Positions 23,080 to 36,544 of a stretch of 64,000 bases of DNA are shown here, one piece after another. The notes beneath the pieces were generated by a model. That model searched no databases. It saw only the letters and a program-made list of their open reading frames with translations, and had not been told where the DNA came from. Source of the DNA: Megaleporinus macrocephalus (lineage: Eukaryota; Chordata; Actinopteri; Characiformes; Anostomidae); NCBI GenBank assembly GCA_021613375.1, contig CM038725.1, forward strand, positions 12,822,589 to 12,886,588, in the 5' to 3' direction. The stretch's first letter is position 1. Every line of letters starts with the position of its first letter. The position numbers and the translations under genes are program-made.

Positions 23080-26000
23080 CACTCATTCACTCACTCACTC
23101 AGATACTCATTCTGTCATATACTCACTCACAGTTACTTACTCATTCACTCACTCACTCACTTATACTCATTCTGTCATATACTCACTCACAGTTACTTAC
23201 TCATTCACTCACTCACTCACTCACATACTCATTCTGTCATATACTCACTCACAGTTACTTACTCATTCACTCACTCACTTATACTCATTCTGTCATATAC
23301 TCACTTACAGTTACTTACTCATTCACTCACTCACTCACTTATACTCATTCTGTCATATACTCACTCACAGTTACTTACTCATTCACTCACTCACTCACTC
23401 ACATACTCATTCTGTCATATACTCACTCACAGTTACTTACTCATTCACTCACTCACTTATACTCATTCTGTCATATACTCACTCACAGTTACTTACTCAT
23501 TCACTCACTCACTCACATAGTCACTCACATACTCAGTCACTCACTTACTCACTCACTCACATAGTCATATATTCACTCCCTCACATAGTTACATACTCAG
23601 TCACTCATTCACTCCCTCACATATTCACTTACATACTTAGTCACTTATTCACTCCCTCACATACTCACTCACTCACTCACTCACATACTCATTCAGTCAT
23701 ATACTCACTCACAGTTACTTACTCATTCACTCACTCACTCACTCACATAGTCACTCACATACTCAGTCACTCATTTACTCACTCACATAGTCATTTATTC
23801 ACTCCCTCACATACATACTCAGTCACTCATTCACTCCCTCACATTTTCACTTACATACTTAGTCACTTATTCACTCCCTCACATACTCACTCACATACCC
23901 ACTCACTCGCTCACTCACTCACATAGTCACTTATTCACTCCCTCACATACTCACTTACATACTCACTCACTTAGTCACTCATTCGCTCACTCACTTGCTC
24001 ACTCACTCACATAGTCACTTATTCACTCCCTCACATATTCACTTACATTCTCAGTCACTTATTCATCCCCTCACATACTCACTCACATACTCAGTCACTC
24101 ATTCACTCCCTCACATACTCACCCACATACACACTCACTCACTCGCTCACTTACTTGCCCACTCCCTGACATCCTCACTCACATACTTAGTCACTCATTC
24201 ACTCCCTCACATACTCACCCACATACACACTTACTCGCTCACTTACTTGCCCACTCCCTGACATCCTCACTCACATACTTAGTCACTCATTCACTCCCTC
24301 ACATACTCACTCACATACGCACTCACTCGCTTACTTGCTTGCCCACTCCCTGACATACTCACTCACATACTCAGTCACTCACTCACTCACTCACATACTC
24401 ATTCTGGCATATACTCACTCACAGTTACTTACTCATTCACTCACTCACTCACATAGTCAATCACATACTCAGTCACTCACTTACTCACTCACATAGTCAT
24501 ATATTCACTCCCTCACATAGTTACATACTCAGTCACTCATTCACTCCCTCACATATTCACTTACATACTTAGTCACTTATTCACTCCCTCACATACTCAC
24601 TCACTCACTCACATACTCATTCAGTCATATACTCACTCACAGTTACTTACTCATTCACTCACTCACTCACATAGTCACTCACATACTCAGTCACTCATTT
24701 ACTCACTCACTCACTCACATAGTCATTTATTCACTCCCTCACATACATACTCAGTCACTCATTCACTCCCTCACATTTTCACTTACATACTTAGTCACTT
24801 ATTCACTCCCTCACATACTCACTCACATACCCACTCACTCGCTCACTCACTCACATAGTCACTTATTCACTCCCTCACATACTCACTTACATACTCACTC
24901 ACTTAGTCACTCATTCGCTCACTCACTTGCTCACTCACTCACATAGTCACTTATTCACTCCCTCACATATTCACTTACATTCTCAGTCACTTATTCATCC
25001 CCTCACATACTCACTCACATACTCAGTCACTCATTCACTCCCTCACATACTCACCCACATACACACTCACTCACTCGCTCACTTACTTGCCCACTCCCTG
25101 ACATCCTCACTCACATACTTAGTCACTCATTCACTCCCTCACATACTCACCCACATACACACTTACTCGCTCACTTACTTGCCCACTCCCTGACATCCTC
25201 ACTCACATACTTAGTCACTCATTCACTCCCTCACATACTCACTCACATACGCACTCACTCGCTTACTTGCTTGCCCACTCCCTGACATACTCACTCACAT
25301 ACTCAGTCACTCACTCACTCACTCACATACTCATTCTGGCATATACTCACTCACAGTTACTTACTCATTCACTCACTCACTCACATAGTCAATCACATAC
25401 TCAGTCACTCACTTACTCACTCACTCACATAGTCATATATTCACTCCCTCACATAGTTACATACTCAGTCACTCATTCACTCCCTCACATATTCACTTAC
25501 ATACTTAGTCACTTATTCACTCCCTCACATACTCACTCACTCACTCACATACTCATTCAGTCATATACTCACTCACAGTTACTTACTCATTCACTCACTC
25601 ACTCACTCACATAGTCACTCACATACTCAGTCACTCATTTACTCACTCACTCACTCACTCACATAGTCATTTATTCAGTCCCTCACATACATACTCAGTC
25701 ACTCATTCACTCCCTCACATTTTCACTTACATACTTAGTCACTTATTCACTCCCTCACATACTCACTCACATACCCACTCACTCGCTCACTCACTCACAT
25801 AGTCACTTATTCACTCCCTCACATACTCACTTACATACTCACTCACTTAGTCACTCATTCGCTCACTCACTTGCTCACTCACTCACATAGTCACTTATTC
25901 ACTCCCTCACATATTCACTTACATTCTCAGTCACTTATTCATCCCCTCACATACTCACTCACATACTCAGTCACTCATTCACTCCCTCACATACTCACTC

Positions 26001-26332
26001 ACATACACACTCACTCACTCGCTCACTTACTTGCCCACTCCCTGACATCCTCACTTACATACTTAGTCACTCATTCACTCCCTCACATACTCACCCACAT
26101 ACACACTTACTCGCTCACTTACTTGCCCACTCCCTGACATCCTCACTCACATACTTAGTCACTCATTCACTCCCTCACATACTCACTCACATACGCACTC
26201 ACTCGCTTACTTGCTTGCCCACTCCCTGACATACTCACTCACATACTCAGTCACTCTTTCACTCCCTCACATACTCACCCACATACTCAGTCACTCTTTC
26301 ACTCCCTCACATACTCATTCACATACTCACAT
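23080..26332. repeat. CTCA-rich tandem array with a 932/944-bp higher-order repeat
   Basis: The base unit is the tetranucleotide CTCA with regular insertions of 'catactcatt', 'tcatatactc', 'ccctcacata' and 'gttacttactc'. At 23100-23520 the period is about 56-61 bp. From about 23690 a much longer unit repeats: an identical 88-residue frame begins at 23995, 24927 and 25871, so the spacing is 932 and then 944 bp. The Thr/His/Ser/Leu open frames are products of the array. Confidence 0.95.
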
Positions 26333-26334
26333 TA

Positions 26335-27020
26335 GTGAACCACTTTCAATCACCATCACCATCAGTCACCATCAGTCAGTCATACACTAAAATACTGTCC
26401 CCCCAAAACAAGGTACATTAATAGCAGTTAGACAGAGACAGAGAACCCATCCAAAAGAGAGGGGGGTTTGAGTTAAGCCCAGAACTTAAAAATAAATATA
26501 TACAAAGAGAACATACACGATTTGTTTGGATATCAGAGCAATGAACCACAGGGTCAAAGAGCAGATAGGGGGGAGTTAGCCAGTTCATTGAGCCTACATT
26601 AAAGCTACAGATGTCTAGCTTACTGTTGAACTATATAAGCTCACTAACTAACTATCACACCAGTTCTCAGCCATGCTATCGCATTTTCACTGTCATCAAT
26701 TTAAATAGAATTTTAAACATATAATGTTTTATTGTGTTTGATAATATGTGTACAAACACTGTGATAGCAAACTAAGTACTATGTGTGTGTGTGTGTGTTT
26801 TACTTTGTGCTGTGTGTCAGTTTCCGCTTTGCATGGGACAATCCACTTCTAAGTCCAAATCTGTTCGAGTATGTGTTGTAATTTACTTTCAATGTGTTGT
26901 GCTGTATTTATCATGATCCTGGGGAACTTACTGGGGAACATCAGCTTCAATACCATAAAGGTGCTCTGTGTAGTTCCAAACTGCAGTCCAGCTGTTTCTC
27001 TGTCCTTTCTGTTCTGGCCA
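26335..27020. other. no supported gene; short (GT)n at 26781-26798
   Basis: Unique-looking DNA follows the CTCA array. It holds a short GT microsatellite and no splice-bounded coding segment. Confidence 0.4.
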
Positions 27021-27027
27021 TGTACTT

Positions 27028-27055
27028 CCTAACCCTAACCCTAACCCTAACCCCC
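27028..27055 (+). repeat. short perfect interstitial telomeric repeat
   Basis: Four consecutive CCTAAC/CCCTAA units without mismatch, ending in ccccc, sit in otherwise unrelated DNA. This differs from the degenerate telomere-like array at 18.8-19.8 kb. Confidence 0.85.
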
Positions 27056-27439
27056 ACAGAACAGGTTTTCTTAGTGGTAATTCATTCATCAGCACTGACA
27101 TTCACACTGTACTGGCGTGTTAGTATGTGTTATGTAGTAGTGTAGTAGTATGTAGTAGTATGAGTTGCAGGGGTATGTGTGGACTGAAAACAGCAGCATT
27201 GGTGGTTCCCATATTTTTCTCTGACCATGATGCCGTCTGTATGACTTTTAAGATGTCCACAGCTCATCTAAACATCTAATGACCAGCTGTTTTTCTGGTT
27301 CATGGACAGAGAGGTTTATGGTAAACTGGGATGTTGGTGCTGTTGCCCCACCACTTCAAGCAATCACACAGGTTTGTTGACGGTGGAGTGGGGGGATCCC
27401 AGTGTCTCAGGGTGCTCTCATGTCTATGTTAGCTTCTGG

Positions 27440-28100
27440 TTCTCTCCTTTTAGTTTATGCTGTTATGGTTAGATCTGCCGGAGTCGCCAGCCACACTCTA
27501 AAATTCTGAATATTCATATTCTCTACAGTCTTACTCCTGAGCTGAACTAACTCTCTCTCTTTACTCTTCCTGAAGTAATGACTGTCCTCCTGTTTGTTGA
27601 ACGCTGTTAGATGACTAACCATCAGGGCCTCCTCCCCACCCATCACCAGCCAGCTCTCCTGTCTATTTGTGTCAACTTCTACACCCTCAGTTACATCACT
27701 GTACACCATCCAGATGCACCAGCATTGAGATAGGATGGGACTGTTTCAGCTCACGCCCACTTTACATAAAGACTCAGTCAGAGACTGCATCTACCTGCAC
27801 AGCTTCTAAAGCTTTGCTATCCAGATTTCAAACAGAGACTCTTTTCTTTGATATTTAGTTTATTAAACTGTAAACACTGTTTGACCAGAGGCAGATGGGT
27901 CTCCCCTTGTGTCTTAGTTCCTCCCAAGGTTTCTTCCTCCAGTCTGAGGGAGTTTTTCTTGCCACTGTTGCCTCTGGCTTGCTCACTGGGTGATATATGT
28001 TGTGACTGTCTGTTTTCAAACTTCTGTAAAGCTGCTTTGCGACAACATCGTTGTAAAAAAAAAGAACTACACAAATAAACTTGAATTGAATTGAATCAAT
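27440..28100 (+). repeat. dispersed teleost repeat with AATTG-type tail
   Basis: The 3' half has the phrases 'cctcccaaggtttcttcctc', 'agggagtttttcttgccact' and 'gtaaagctgctttgcgacaa', then 'cacaaataaacttgaattga' and a TTGAA-type tail at 28079-28096. This ordered set is a very common fish interspersed repeat end. The 5' part (27455-27860) has open frames on both strands, but they do not match a transposase that I recognise. The class is left open. Confidence 0.6.
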
Positions 28101-28104
28101 GACA

Positions 28105-29845
28105 GCCACAACCACAAAGACCTAACAGTCGTCTTTTCTTCAACAGTACGTTAAACAGAACACATGTTTTATTATTATACACAGTATATGTATTTCCATG
28201 TTTCTATGAACTAGTTTTGTATTGCAATAAATATTACCTGACATTATAGGAATGGATTCAGCTTTGAAGAAAAACCTAATGGGGTACTACAAGCTGGTGC
28301 TTCATATTATTGACCCAGTTGTGTCCTTGCTTGCAGTGTATATGGCTGCACAACTCAGGAGCTTTAAAAATATCTCATCTTTTCCCTAAAGTCCTAGAAT
28401 CACTATATCCACCTCTGGTAATCAGAGTAAGATACCGTTTAAAAAATAGTTGCAGTCAAAGGATGGTTGCAGAATTATGGATTCCTATTTTTATAAATCC
28501 AGTTTTTGATTAGCAACCATCGATTAATTTGTCTAATTATTAAGTGACTGGCTGTGCCAGCCATGTCACTATGATTAATAAGGTGCTTTCAGGAGAAACA
28601 AAGAGGAGGTGGTGGGGAGGTTTAGGACCAAATGCTTTTGGGTGTGGCTGCCTGCAGTGAAGGGATCTGTTATGCTAGTTTCTTTATGACTGGACTGTCA
28701 AATGGTCACAAGTTTGCATTAAATATGGTTTGTATGACCCTGAATCTAAAAGGATGGTAAAAAAAATTGTAACACTAGTGTGTAGCTTGATAACATAGAC
28801 TGTAATGGGTTGTATAGCACAATATTGGTGCATGGCGCATGCTGGTGTGTTGCTCATTGTTTTGGCAAAAGACTGAGTCTCAATAAAATATAAAAGGCTT
28901 GTAAACCGCAGCAGAGGTTATTCCTGTACTGCAGTGCCTCTAACCTTAATAAGCTTTGAATAAGAGAGGTATGGAGGGAGCGTGCAGACAGTGAAGTTAG
29001 AGCAGGGCAAGTCAAGTACACTACATCATAGCATCTCAGTGTTTTTCAGTGTGCTTGAGATGTTCCCAGTAATAGTGTCTGATTTTGATAGAGATGGAAA
29101 GAAGATGCTGCACAACACAAGCACAAGGCAGGGAGGAGAGAGCATTTCAGGCCAGTGAGGTGGAGCGTGGGTAAAGCTACACCTCTAGCATCATCTGCTG
29201 GTCTAAGTTGGTAATAGCATTGCAACAGAAGCATACATTCATCACTTTCTCATTTATATAGTCTTAATAGACATAGTCAAGGTAGCCACTCTCAGACCAC
29301 CTTAATATATACAAATATTATTGTCTGCAACCCAAATAATATCTGGTCAGCAGTGGTTCCACAGTCACTGGCCAATAATGAATTAGGTAAATGGCAGCTG
29401 ACACACTGCATAGTCTATATTTCAAATTACGTCTCAAAATTCTGTTTATATCAATGTGTGGTAAATTAGTTGCGGCTGATATATAGTGATCTAATAAAAT
29501 AGTATATTTTTATATAATAATATTTCTCTATTAAATGTGCTATTAACCAGAAGATAACAGTGGAGTTTCTTGCATGAATATAAAACCAATTCCCAACATG
29601 TATACCAAGAAAAGAGAAAACTAAAAGAATGAAAAGAAAGATAAAAGTAGCATTTTACATGTTTTTGAATTAAACCTCTAACAGGACAAGTCAGTGGAAG
29701 TGTGGATACACAGAATAAAAAGGTATACAAGACAAGTTGGATGTGTACTTTAATTGTGCCGTAATTAGTTCTTACATTACACAGTGCTGCTCTTCAAATT
29801 AATGTAACAAAATAATGTATATAAATGACATTTACCTTGTAATAT
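28105..29845. other. no supported gene
   Basis: Several short frames (28310-28513, 29046-29234, 29491-29730) lack motifs and splice context. The sequence is A/T-rich with no clear repeat. Confidence 0.4.
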
Positions 29846-29849
29846 TCAT

Positions 29850-29945
29850 TCATTATCTAAGCCACTGGAGTCTATTCTAGTGCCCATTGGACAGCAGACA
29901 GGAAACACCCTGGACTGATCACCAGTCCATCTTAGGATGGACACA
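29850..29945 (+). repeat. fragment of a LINE/SINE-type 3' end
   Basis: 'attcattatctaagccactg' followed by 'gacagcagacaggaaacacc' and 'ctggactgatcaccagtcca' matches the common teleost repeat tail in which a roughly 100-bp segment ends in 'ccagtccatc'. Only this fragment remains. Confidence 0.6.
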
Positions 29946-30019
29946 CTATCCCATTCATTCAGTTGTGCTAGGCAGCGTCTCCCCTGCTTTCAGCATCTTT
30001 TTACTCTACCCCAACACTT

Positions 30020-32625
30020 TAATATATCAATGTAACACTGCTGTAACACATGTTATTATTATCATTTGTATATAACGTCATATGTGGTTGCTATCACATA
30101 AATGTAAAATTACATGTTGTTATTATCATATACCTGTGACATTATATGTTGTGGCAATGATTTAAGTGTAACATTACATGTCATTGCAATATAATATTGT
30201 ATTGCTATAACATAAATGTAACACTGCACGATGTTACTAGCATACAAATGTAACACAGCATATCGTTACTATTATATAATGTAACACTGCGTAATATTAC
30301 TATCATATAAATTTAACATAGCATATTGTTACTATTATATAAATGTAACACTGCATGATGTTACTATCATAAATTTAACATTGCATGTTGTTACTATTAT
30401 ATAAATGTAACACTGCATGATGTTACTATCATAAATTTAACATTGCATGTTGTTACTATTATATAAATGTAACACTGCATGATGTTACTATCATAAATTT
30501 AACATTGCATGTTGTTATAATTACATAAATGTACCACTGCATGATGCTACTATCATATACATTTAAGATTGCATATTGTTATTATTATATAAATGTAACA
30601 CTGCATGATATTACTGTTATATCAATTTAACATTGTATATTGTTACTATTATATAAATGTAACACTGCATGTTGTTACTATCATAAAATTAACATTGCAT
30701 TTTGTTACTATTATATAAATGTAACACTGCATGAGGTTACTATTATATAAATTTAACATTGCATGTTGTTATAATTATATAAATGTACCACTGCATGATA
30801 TTACTATTGTATAAATGTAACACTGCATGATGCTACTATCATATACATTTAACATTGCATGTTGTTACTATTATATAAATGTAACACTGCATGATGTTAC
30901 TATCATAAATTTAACATTCTATGTTGTTACTATTATATAAATGTACCGCTGCATGATGTTACTATCATATACATTTAAGATTGCATATTGTTATTATTAT
31001 ATAAATGTAACACTGCATGATGTTACTGTTATATCAATTTAACATTGTATATTGTTACTATTATATAAATGTAACACTGCATGTTGTTGCTATCATAAAA
31101 TTAACATTGCATTTTGTTACTATTATATAAATGTAACACTGCATGTTGTTACTATCATAAAATTAACATTGCATTTTGTTACTATTATATAAATGTAACA
31201 CTGCATGATGTTACTATTATATAAATTTTAACATTGCATGTTGTTACTATTATATAAATGTAACACTGCATGATGTTACTCATATAAATTTAACATTGCA
31301 TATTGTTACTATTATATAAATATAACGCTGCATGATGTTACTATTATATAAATTTAACATTGCATGTTGTTACTATTATATAAATGTAACACTGCATAAT
31401 GTTACTACAATATACATTTAACATTGCATTGTGTTACTATTATATAAATGTAACACTGCATGATGTTACTATTATATAAATGTAACATTGCATTTTGTTA
31501 CTATTATATAAATGTAACACTGCATGATGTTACTATCATAAATTTAACATTGCATGTTGTTACTATTATATAAATGTAACACTGCATGATGTTACTCATA
31601 TAAATTTAACATTGCATGTTGTTACTATTATATAAATGTAACACTGCATGTTGTTACTATCATAAAATTAACATTGCATTTTGTTACTATTATATAAATG
31701 TAACACTGCATGATGTTACTATTATATAAATTTAACATTGCATGTTGTTATAATTATATAAATGTAACACTGCATGATGCTACTATCATATACATTTAAC
31801 ATTGCATGTTGTTACTATTATATAAATGTAACACTGCATGATGTTACTATCATAAATTTAACATTCCATGTTGTTACTATTATATAAATGTACCGCTGCA
31901 TGATGCTACTATCATATACATTTAAGATTGCATATTGTTATTATTATATAAATGTAACACTGCATGATGTTACTGTTGTATCAATTTAACATTGTATATT
32001 GTTACTATTATATAAATGTAACACTGCATGTTGTTGCTATCATAAAATTAACATTGCATTTTGTTACTATTATATAAATGTAACACTGCATGTTGTTACT
32101 ATCATAAAATTAACATTGCATTTTGTTACTATTATATAAATGTAACACTGCATGATGTTACTATTATATAAATTTAACATTGCATGATGTTACTCATATA
32201 AATTTAACATTGCATAATGTTACTACAATATAAATTTAACATTGCATTGTGTTACTATTATATAAATGTAACACTGCATGATGTTACTATTATATAAATT
32301 TAACATTGCATTTTGTTACTATTATATAAATGTAACACTTCATGATGTTACTATTATATAAATTTAACATTGCATTTTGTTACTATTATATAAATGTAAC
32401 ACTGCATGATGTTACTATTATATAAATTTAACATTGCATTTTGTTACTATTATATAAATTTAACATTGCATGTTGTCACTATCATATAAATATAACATTC
32501 TCTTTAGTTACTATTATATAAATGTAACACTGCATGATGATACCATCATATAAATGTAATATTACATGTTGTTACTATTATATAAATGTAACATTGCATG
32601 TGGTTACTATCATAGAAGTGTAAGA
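30020..32625. repeat. AT-rich dimeric minisatellite, about 2.6 kb
   Basis: Two related units of about 31 bp alternate: one containing 'tgtaacactgcatgatgtta' and one containing 'tttaacattgcatgttgtta', each followed by 'ctattatataaa' or 'ctatcataaa'. The pair forms a dimer of about 62 bp, repeated roughly 40 times. Copies at both edges are more diverged than those in the centre. Longer blocks also recur (for example, 30870-31200 resembles 31790-32150), which gives a further level of repetition. No open frame of note. Confidence 0.93.
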
Positions 32626-32639
32626 ACTGTAACAAAAGT

Positions 32640-34215
32640 AAAATAAAACGTTACATTTTTATTTATTTAAGACACTTTAAATCTTCTATACAGTTGTATC
32701 CCAATGTACGTCTTGTCTTTCCGTATCAGCAATGACATTATCACTACCAGCACAGTTCAAAAGTGAGGTAAGTTTTCCGGAGTGACTCAGAAAGCTGTGA
32801 AAACAATCTATAGAGACACGGATAGACTAGACTGTATGACTACGATTAGCAATCCTGAAGTGAATCAGCGCACTCTGCTGCTCCACTGACTGACATGCAG
32901 TTAGAGTGCGAGTGGCAGGAAGCAGGGTTGTCTCTGCCAAGCACAATAATAAGCCAGAGCTGTTTGGATGGATGCAGCGAGTGCAGCCCCAGACGCTTTC
33001 CCCAAGCTAACAGAGCACACCCATTCAAACCAGGCAGAGTGGATCCGGAGTGCATAAAAGAGGCCCAGAAGTGAGTCTACAGTAGCAGCATTTAGAAAAT
33101 TCACTGCAGGGCATGGATTAAAGTGGGGGTGGGGTGCAGCTGTGGAGAGAGTGATGGGGATGAATGCCCCCTGAAAGGATGTGGAGCAGAGCAGGGCTAA
33201 AAGCTACTCATTCTGTAGAGAGATGTGCTGAAAGCAGCATATTGCAGTTTTTAAATGGTGCAAAAACAGAGTCTTTGATAAACCGATGATATTGATCATA
33301 CGTGATCTTTCTCTGAGACTTATGATAGGAGAATAGTTCTTCCGTTTAATGTGTATTCATGTGATAATATGTTATTCCAGGTAATATTGGTTCTTTCTGA
33401 TCTCCTATTTTTAATTTTTACCCATTTTTTTCCAATCATGTGAAAATCACGGCTGCTTGTTAGGTCTCCCGCTATCGCACAGCGCTACCAAGCTGCAAGG
33501 GTGACGGTTAGCAGGTGCTTCATGCTGATTGATTGTTAGGTGGTTCATAGAGAGGGAATGTAGGGGGTGTGAGGAGATCATCCTACCCACCTAGAGAGAG
33601 TGACTCTGATTGTGCTCCCTTAGACTTCGGGTCACGGATGGCTGTGGTGTCATTAGAGGGCTGAGTCTGCAGTCTCCTGATGATAGTATGTGTAGATATA
33701 TGCTACACTGTGATGGGCATTTTTAATGTTTTCCTATTGATATTTCATACTTTCTGCATAATGTGAATGTTGATATGTAGATGATATAAGAATGTCATTC
33801 AAAATGATTTGATGTGAACTATTCTGACTCAGTTCCTCTAGAATCGATTAAATTGAGTCACTCTAAATTCCTTAACTGTTTATTTATGCACAAATATTTA
33901 AAACTCTGAGTATTTCACCTTAAAACAAGTCTTAAAGGAGCAGATGATGTTGTATACTGAACTACCTCAAACTCCCCACCCCTTCTTTCCTAAGAACCTA
34001 CAGTGGCTGTCAGGTTTCCTACTGTTGCCTCAGTGCTTGTCCTGACTTCTTTTTGCTTCTTCATGTTTCACTTCTTTCGCAGTGAGGATTCATCCTGATT
34101 TGCTTTTCTTGTGTTTCTTGTTCTTCTTTTGTGTTAAATAATGAATTTATTTAATATAATGCTCTATTTACAAAAATGTGAGTTCGTAAATGTCTCACAA
34201 TATAAAATAGTTACT
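32640..34215. other. no supported gene
   Basis: Overlapping minus-strand frames at 32846-33104 have no recognised domain. The segment is otherwise unique-looking, with a purine-rich stretch near 33120-33200. Confidence 0.4.
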
Positions 34216-34221
34216 CAGCAC

Positions 34222-34745
34222 TCGGGCTGGGGCGTCACGTCGACGTAATCGATGTACTTTTTTACGAAATTACGTTGATTAACATAACGTGCCTCGATGT
34301 GTCGCAAAGAGGGCCGCGCCTACTGAAAGAATGAGTTTCACACAGAAACACAACAGTGTGGTGCTCTGTCAGTTCTGCACAGTGGAGATGATCACAACAG
34401 TACAACTGCTATACACAAGACCTTGAAGTTGCATTGCTAACCGATTCTTAATTATCCAGTGTAGAACCCAAGACTGTTCTCGATACCGCGGGAGCTTTAA
34501 AACACACGTAGCTGCTTCTCAAATGTCTCTCTGCCAAAATATATAGTCCACAAACTGCCTTTTTTTTTTAACCATTTATAGATCACATGCGTTTAAGATA
34601 CCCTTTAATACGTTAAGTCCATGCATTTTCCTCGAGCTTCTATATATATTTTAATTCCTAACACACATTAGAGTAAGCTAAAATTAGTTGTTAGATTAAT
34701 CGACTAATCAAAATAAATCATTAGATAAATTAGAAATTCAATTAA
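34222..34745. mobile_element. possible hAT-type DNA transposon remnant
   Basis: The left part 'ggctggggcgtcacgtcgac' followed by 'gtaatcgatg', and the right part 'agttgttagattaatcgact' followed by 'aatc', resemble the two ends of an abundant fish hAT-like non-autonomous family. No transposase frame is visible and no target duplication was confirmed. Confidence 0.35.
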
Positions 34746-34749
34746 ATTA

Positions 34750-36535
34750 CCTTTATTTTACCCCTCAAACAGTGCTATGTAGCACACTCATATTACTAGT
34801 ACAGCATGGACATTCAGTGTTTTATTGTGTTTTTAATGTTAATTCCGTACAGATTATAAAAATCACTACTTACCCCTAATAAGCAATCTTTTAAACAATC
34901 TAAATGTCCTGATTATTTTTTGAATGCTTGTTACATTTCCAGATAAGTCTGTTTGCCAGCTTCTGGTAAGAATTTTCCCATTTCCACCAAATTTGCAATC
35001 TGACTAAAGATTAACAACAAAAGATTTTTACTTTAAAACGTTTAAACACTAACCAAAACCATTAACGGAATATGAAGTCAGTATGGCAGGCATCTATGTA
35101 TTGTGGTAAAGAGACATACAGTCCATGTTTACAGTCCCTCTCAAACATAGTGATTACAAGCATATGACACTTGACTTGTATGTATGGTTCTAGATGAAAA
35201 AACATTCAGTTGGTATTGTTACGTGCAGGTCTGCTGGGTTAGTGTGCTAGGTGCTCTTGTTAAATGTTTCTGCAGGTTAATAGTCCATGTGACCTTCGGG
35301 GGAGGAGCCATGGCCTATATCAGCTGCAGTCTCTACCAAGATGGCGGCCAGATCGCTCACAGGAAGTGAGGCCTGCGGTGTGATCCTGGCTCCCCTTCTG
35401 CTTTCACTACCATTTTGCTGCATGTGTTTCTTTGTCTGTGCATTGTTTGAAACAGTTGTGTGTGTCATCCCTGCTCTAAATACTTAAGCCATTTTGTATA
35501 GACATCCCACCCTATCCCTACCAGAGGAGTCCAACAGGTAAGACTAAGGCGCCTTATACATTCCATACACTAGGTAAGAAGGTGGGTATCCATTGTGTAT
35601 TTATGTTTGTTAGTGTAGGTAGTTTTGTTTTCTTTCTTTTTCTTTGTACATAGTAACATAGGTTAGTTTAATGTTTTGTTCTGTTTCTTTCTTTTCTTTG
35701 GCACCGTCTCCGTTGGCTCCTCTTAGGCCTCAATAGGGATCTAGGCCTGTATGTTAAGGTGGGTGTTTCTTCTGATGGCAATAAATCTGCTGTAGTTTAC
35801 AAAACTAATTCTGGCCGGGCCCCATTCACTTCTTATGTTCCATTATGTGACAACCTACTCTTTTCCAAACAAGCTAATTTAAGTTGTAACAGGTATAGAT
35901 CCATTACATTATGCACAACATTGGTTCACATTCGCTAATTTTGCAGGTATTTCTTTTAAAAGGGCCACCTACTGGAACCAAAAGTTGTCCTTTAATGGCT
36001 TCACAAACGCTTTTTTGAGAACGAGCAACTGCAAACGCCTAATACCTCAGAATACAGAACAAAGCCAGCACTGGCGACATGAAACGTTCTTTTCTTCCCT
36101 CACTGAGACGGCCGGCGTGAGGTGGTTAGAGGCCGAAACCCATTATCCATTAATGAGAGATCAGGGTGGCGTGCCAAAAGCGGGCGTCAAAGCTGTCAGC
36201 CTCTCAGATATCGCCTTGGCTTGGGACTAGCGCAGTGAGCGAGGGCTCAACAAGGAGATGAAAGATCACATCATTACGAGGCCACCTGGGTGACTTTTAC
36301 CTCTAACAGCAGGTACGACATCGCTTTTCTTCTGCAATTTCAGGCATCATGTCTCCAGATTACTTACAGCCTGGATTTGATGTTGGTTGATTAGCGCTTT
36401 TATAGCTTGATATTAATTTAGTTTTTTTTCCAAGAACACATGCCTCTAGTCCAGAATGAAGACATGTTGGGTCAATGAGTTTGCTAAATTACTGCAAAAT
36501 GAAAAGAAGAGGTCATTAAGGTATTTATCATTGCT
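34750..36535. other. no supported gene
   Basis: Frames at 35184-35369 and 35985-36230 lack recognisable domains. Bases 35280-35380 are GC-richer and contain 'aagatggcggcc', but no exon can be supported. Confidence 0.35.
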
Positions 36536-36544
36536 CTAAAAAGC

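Noticed and set aside
23995..26137. Three identical 88-residue His/Ser/Leu-rich frames
   Set aside because: They are copies of the CTCA higher-order repeat. Identity reflects array duplication and not protein conservation.
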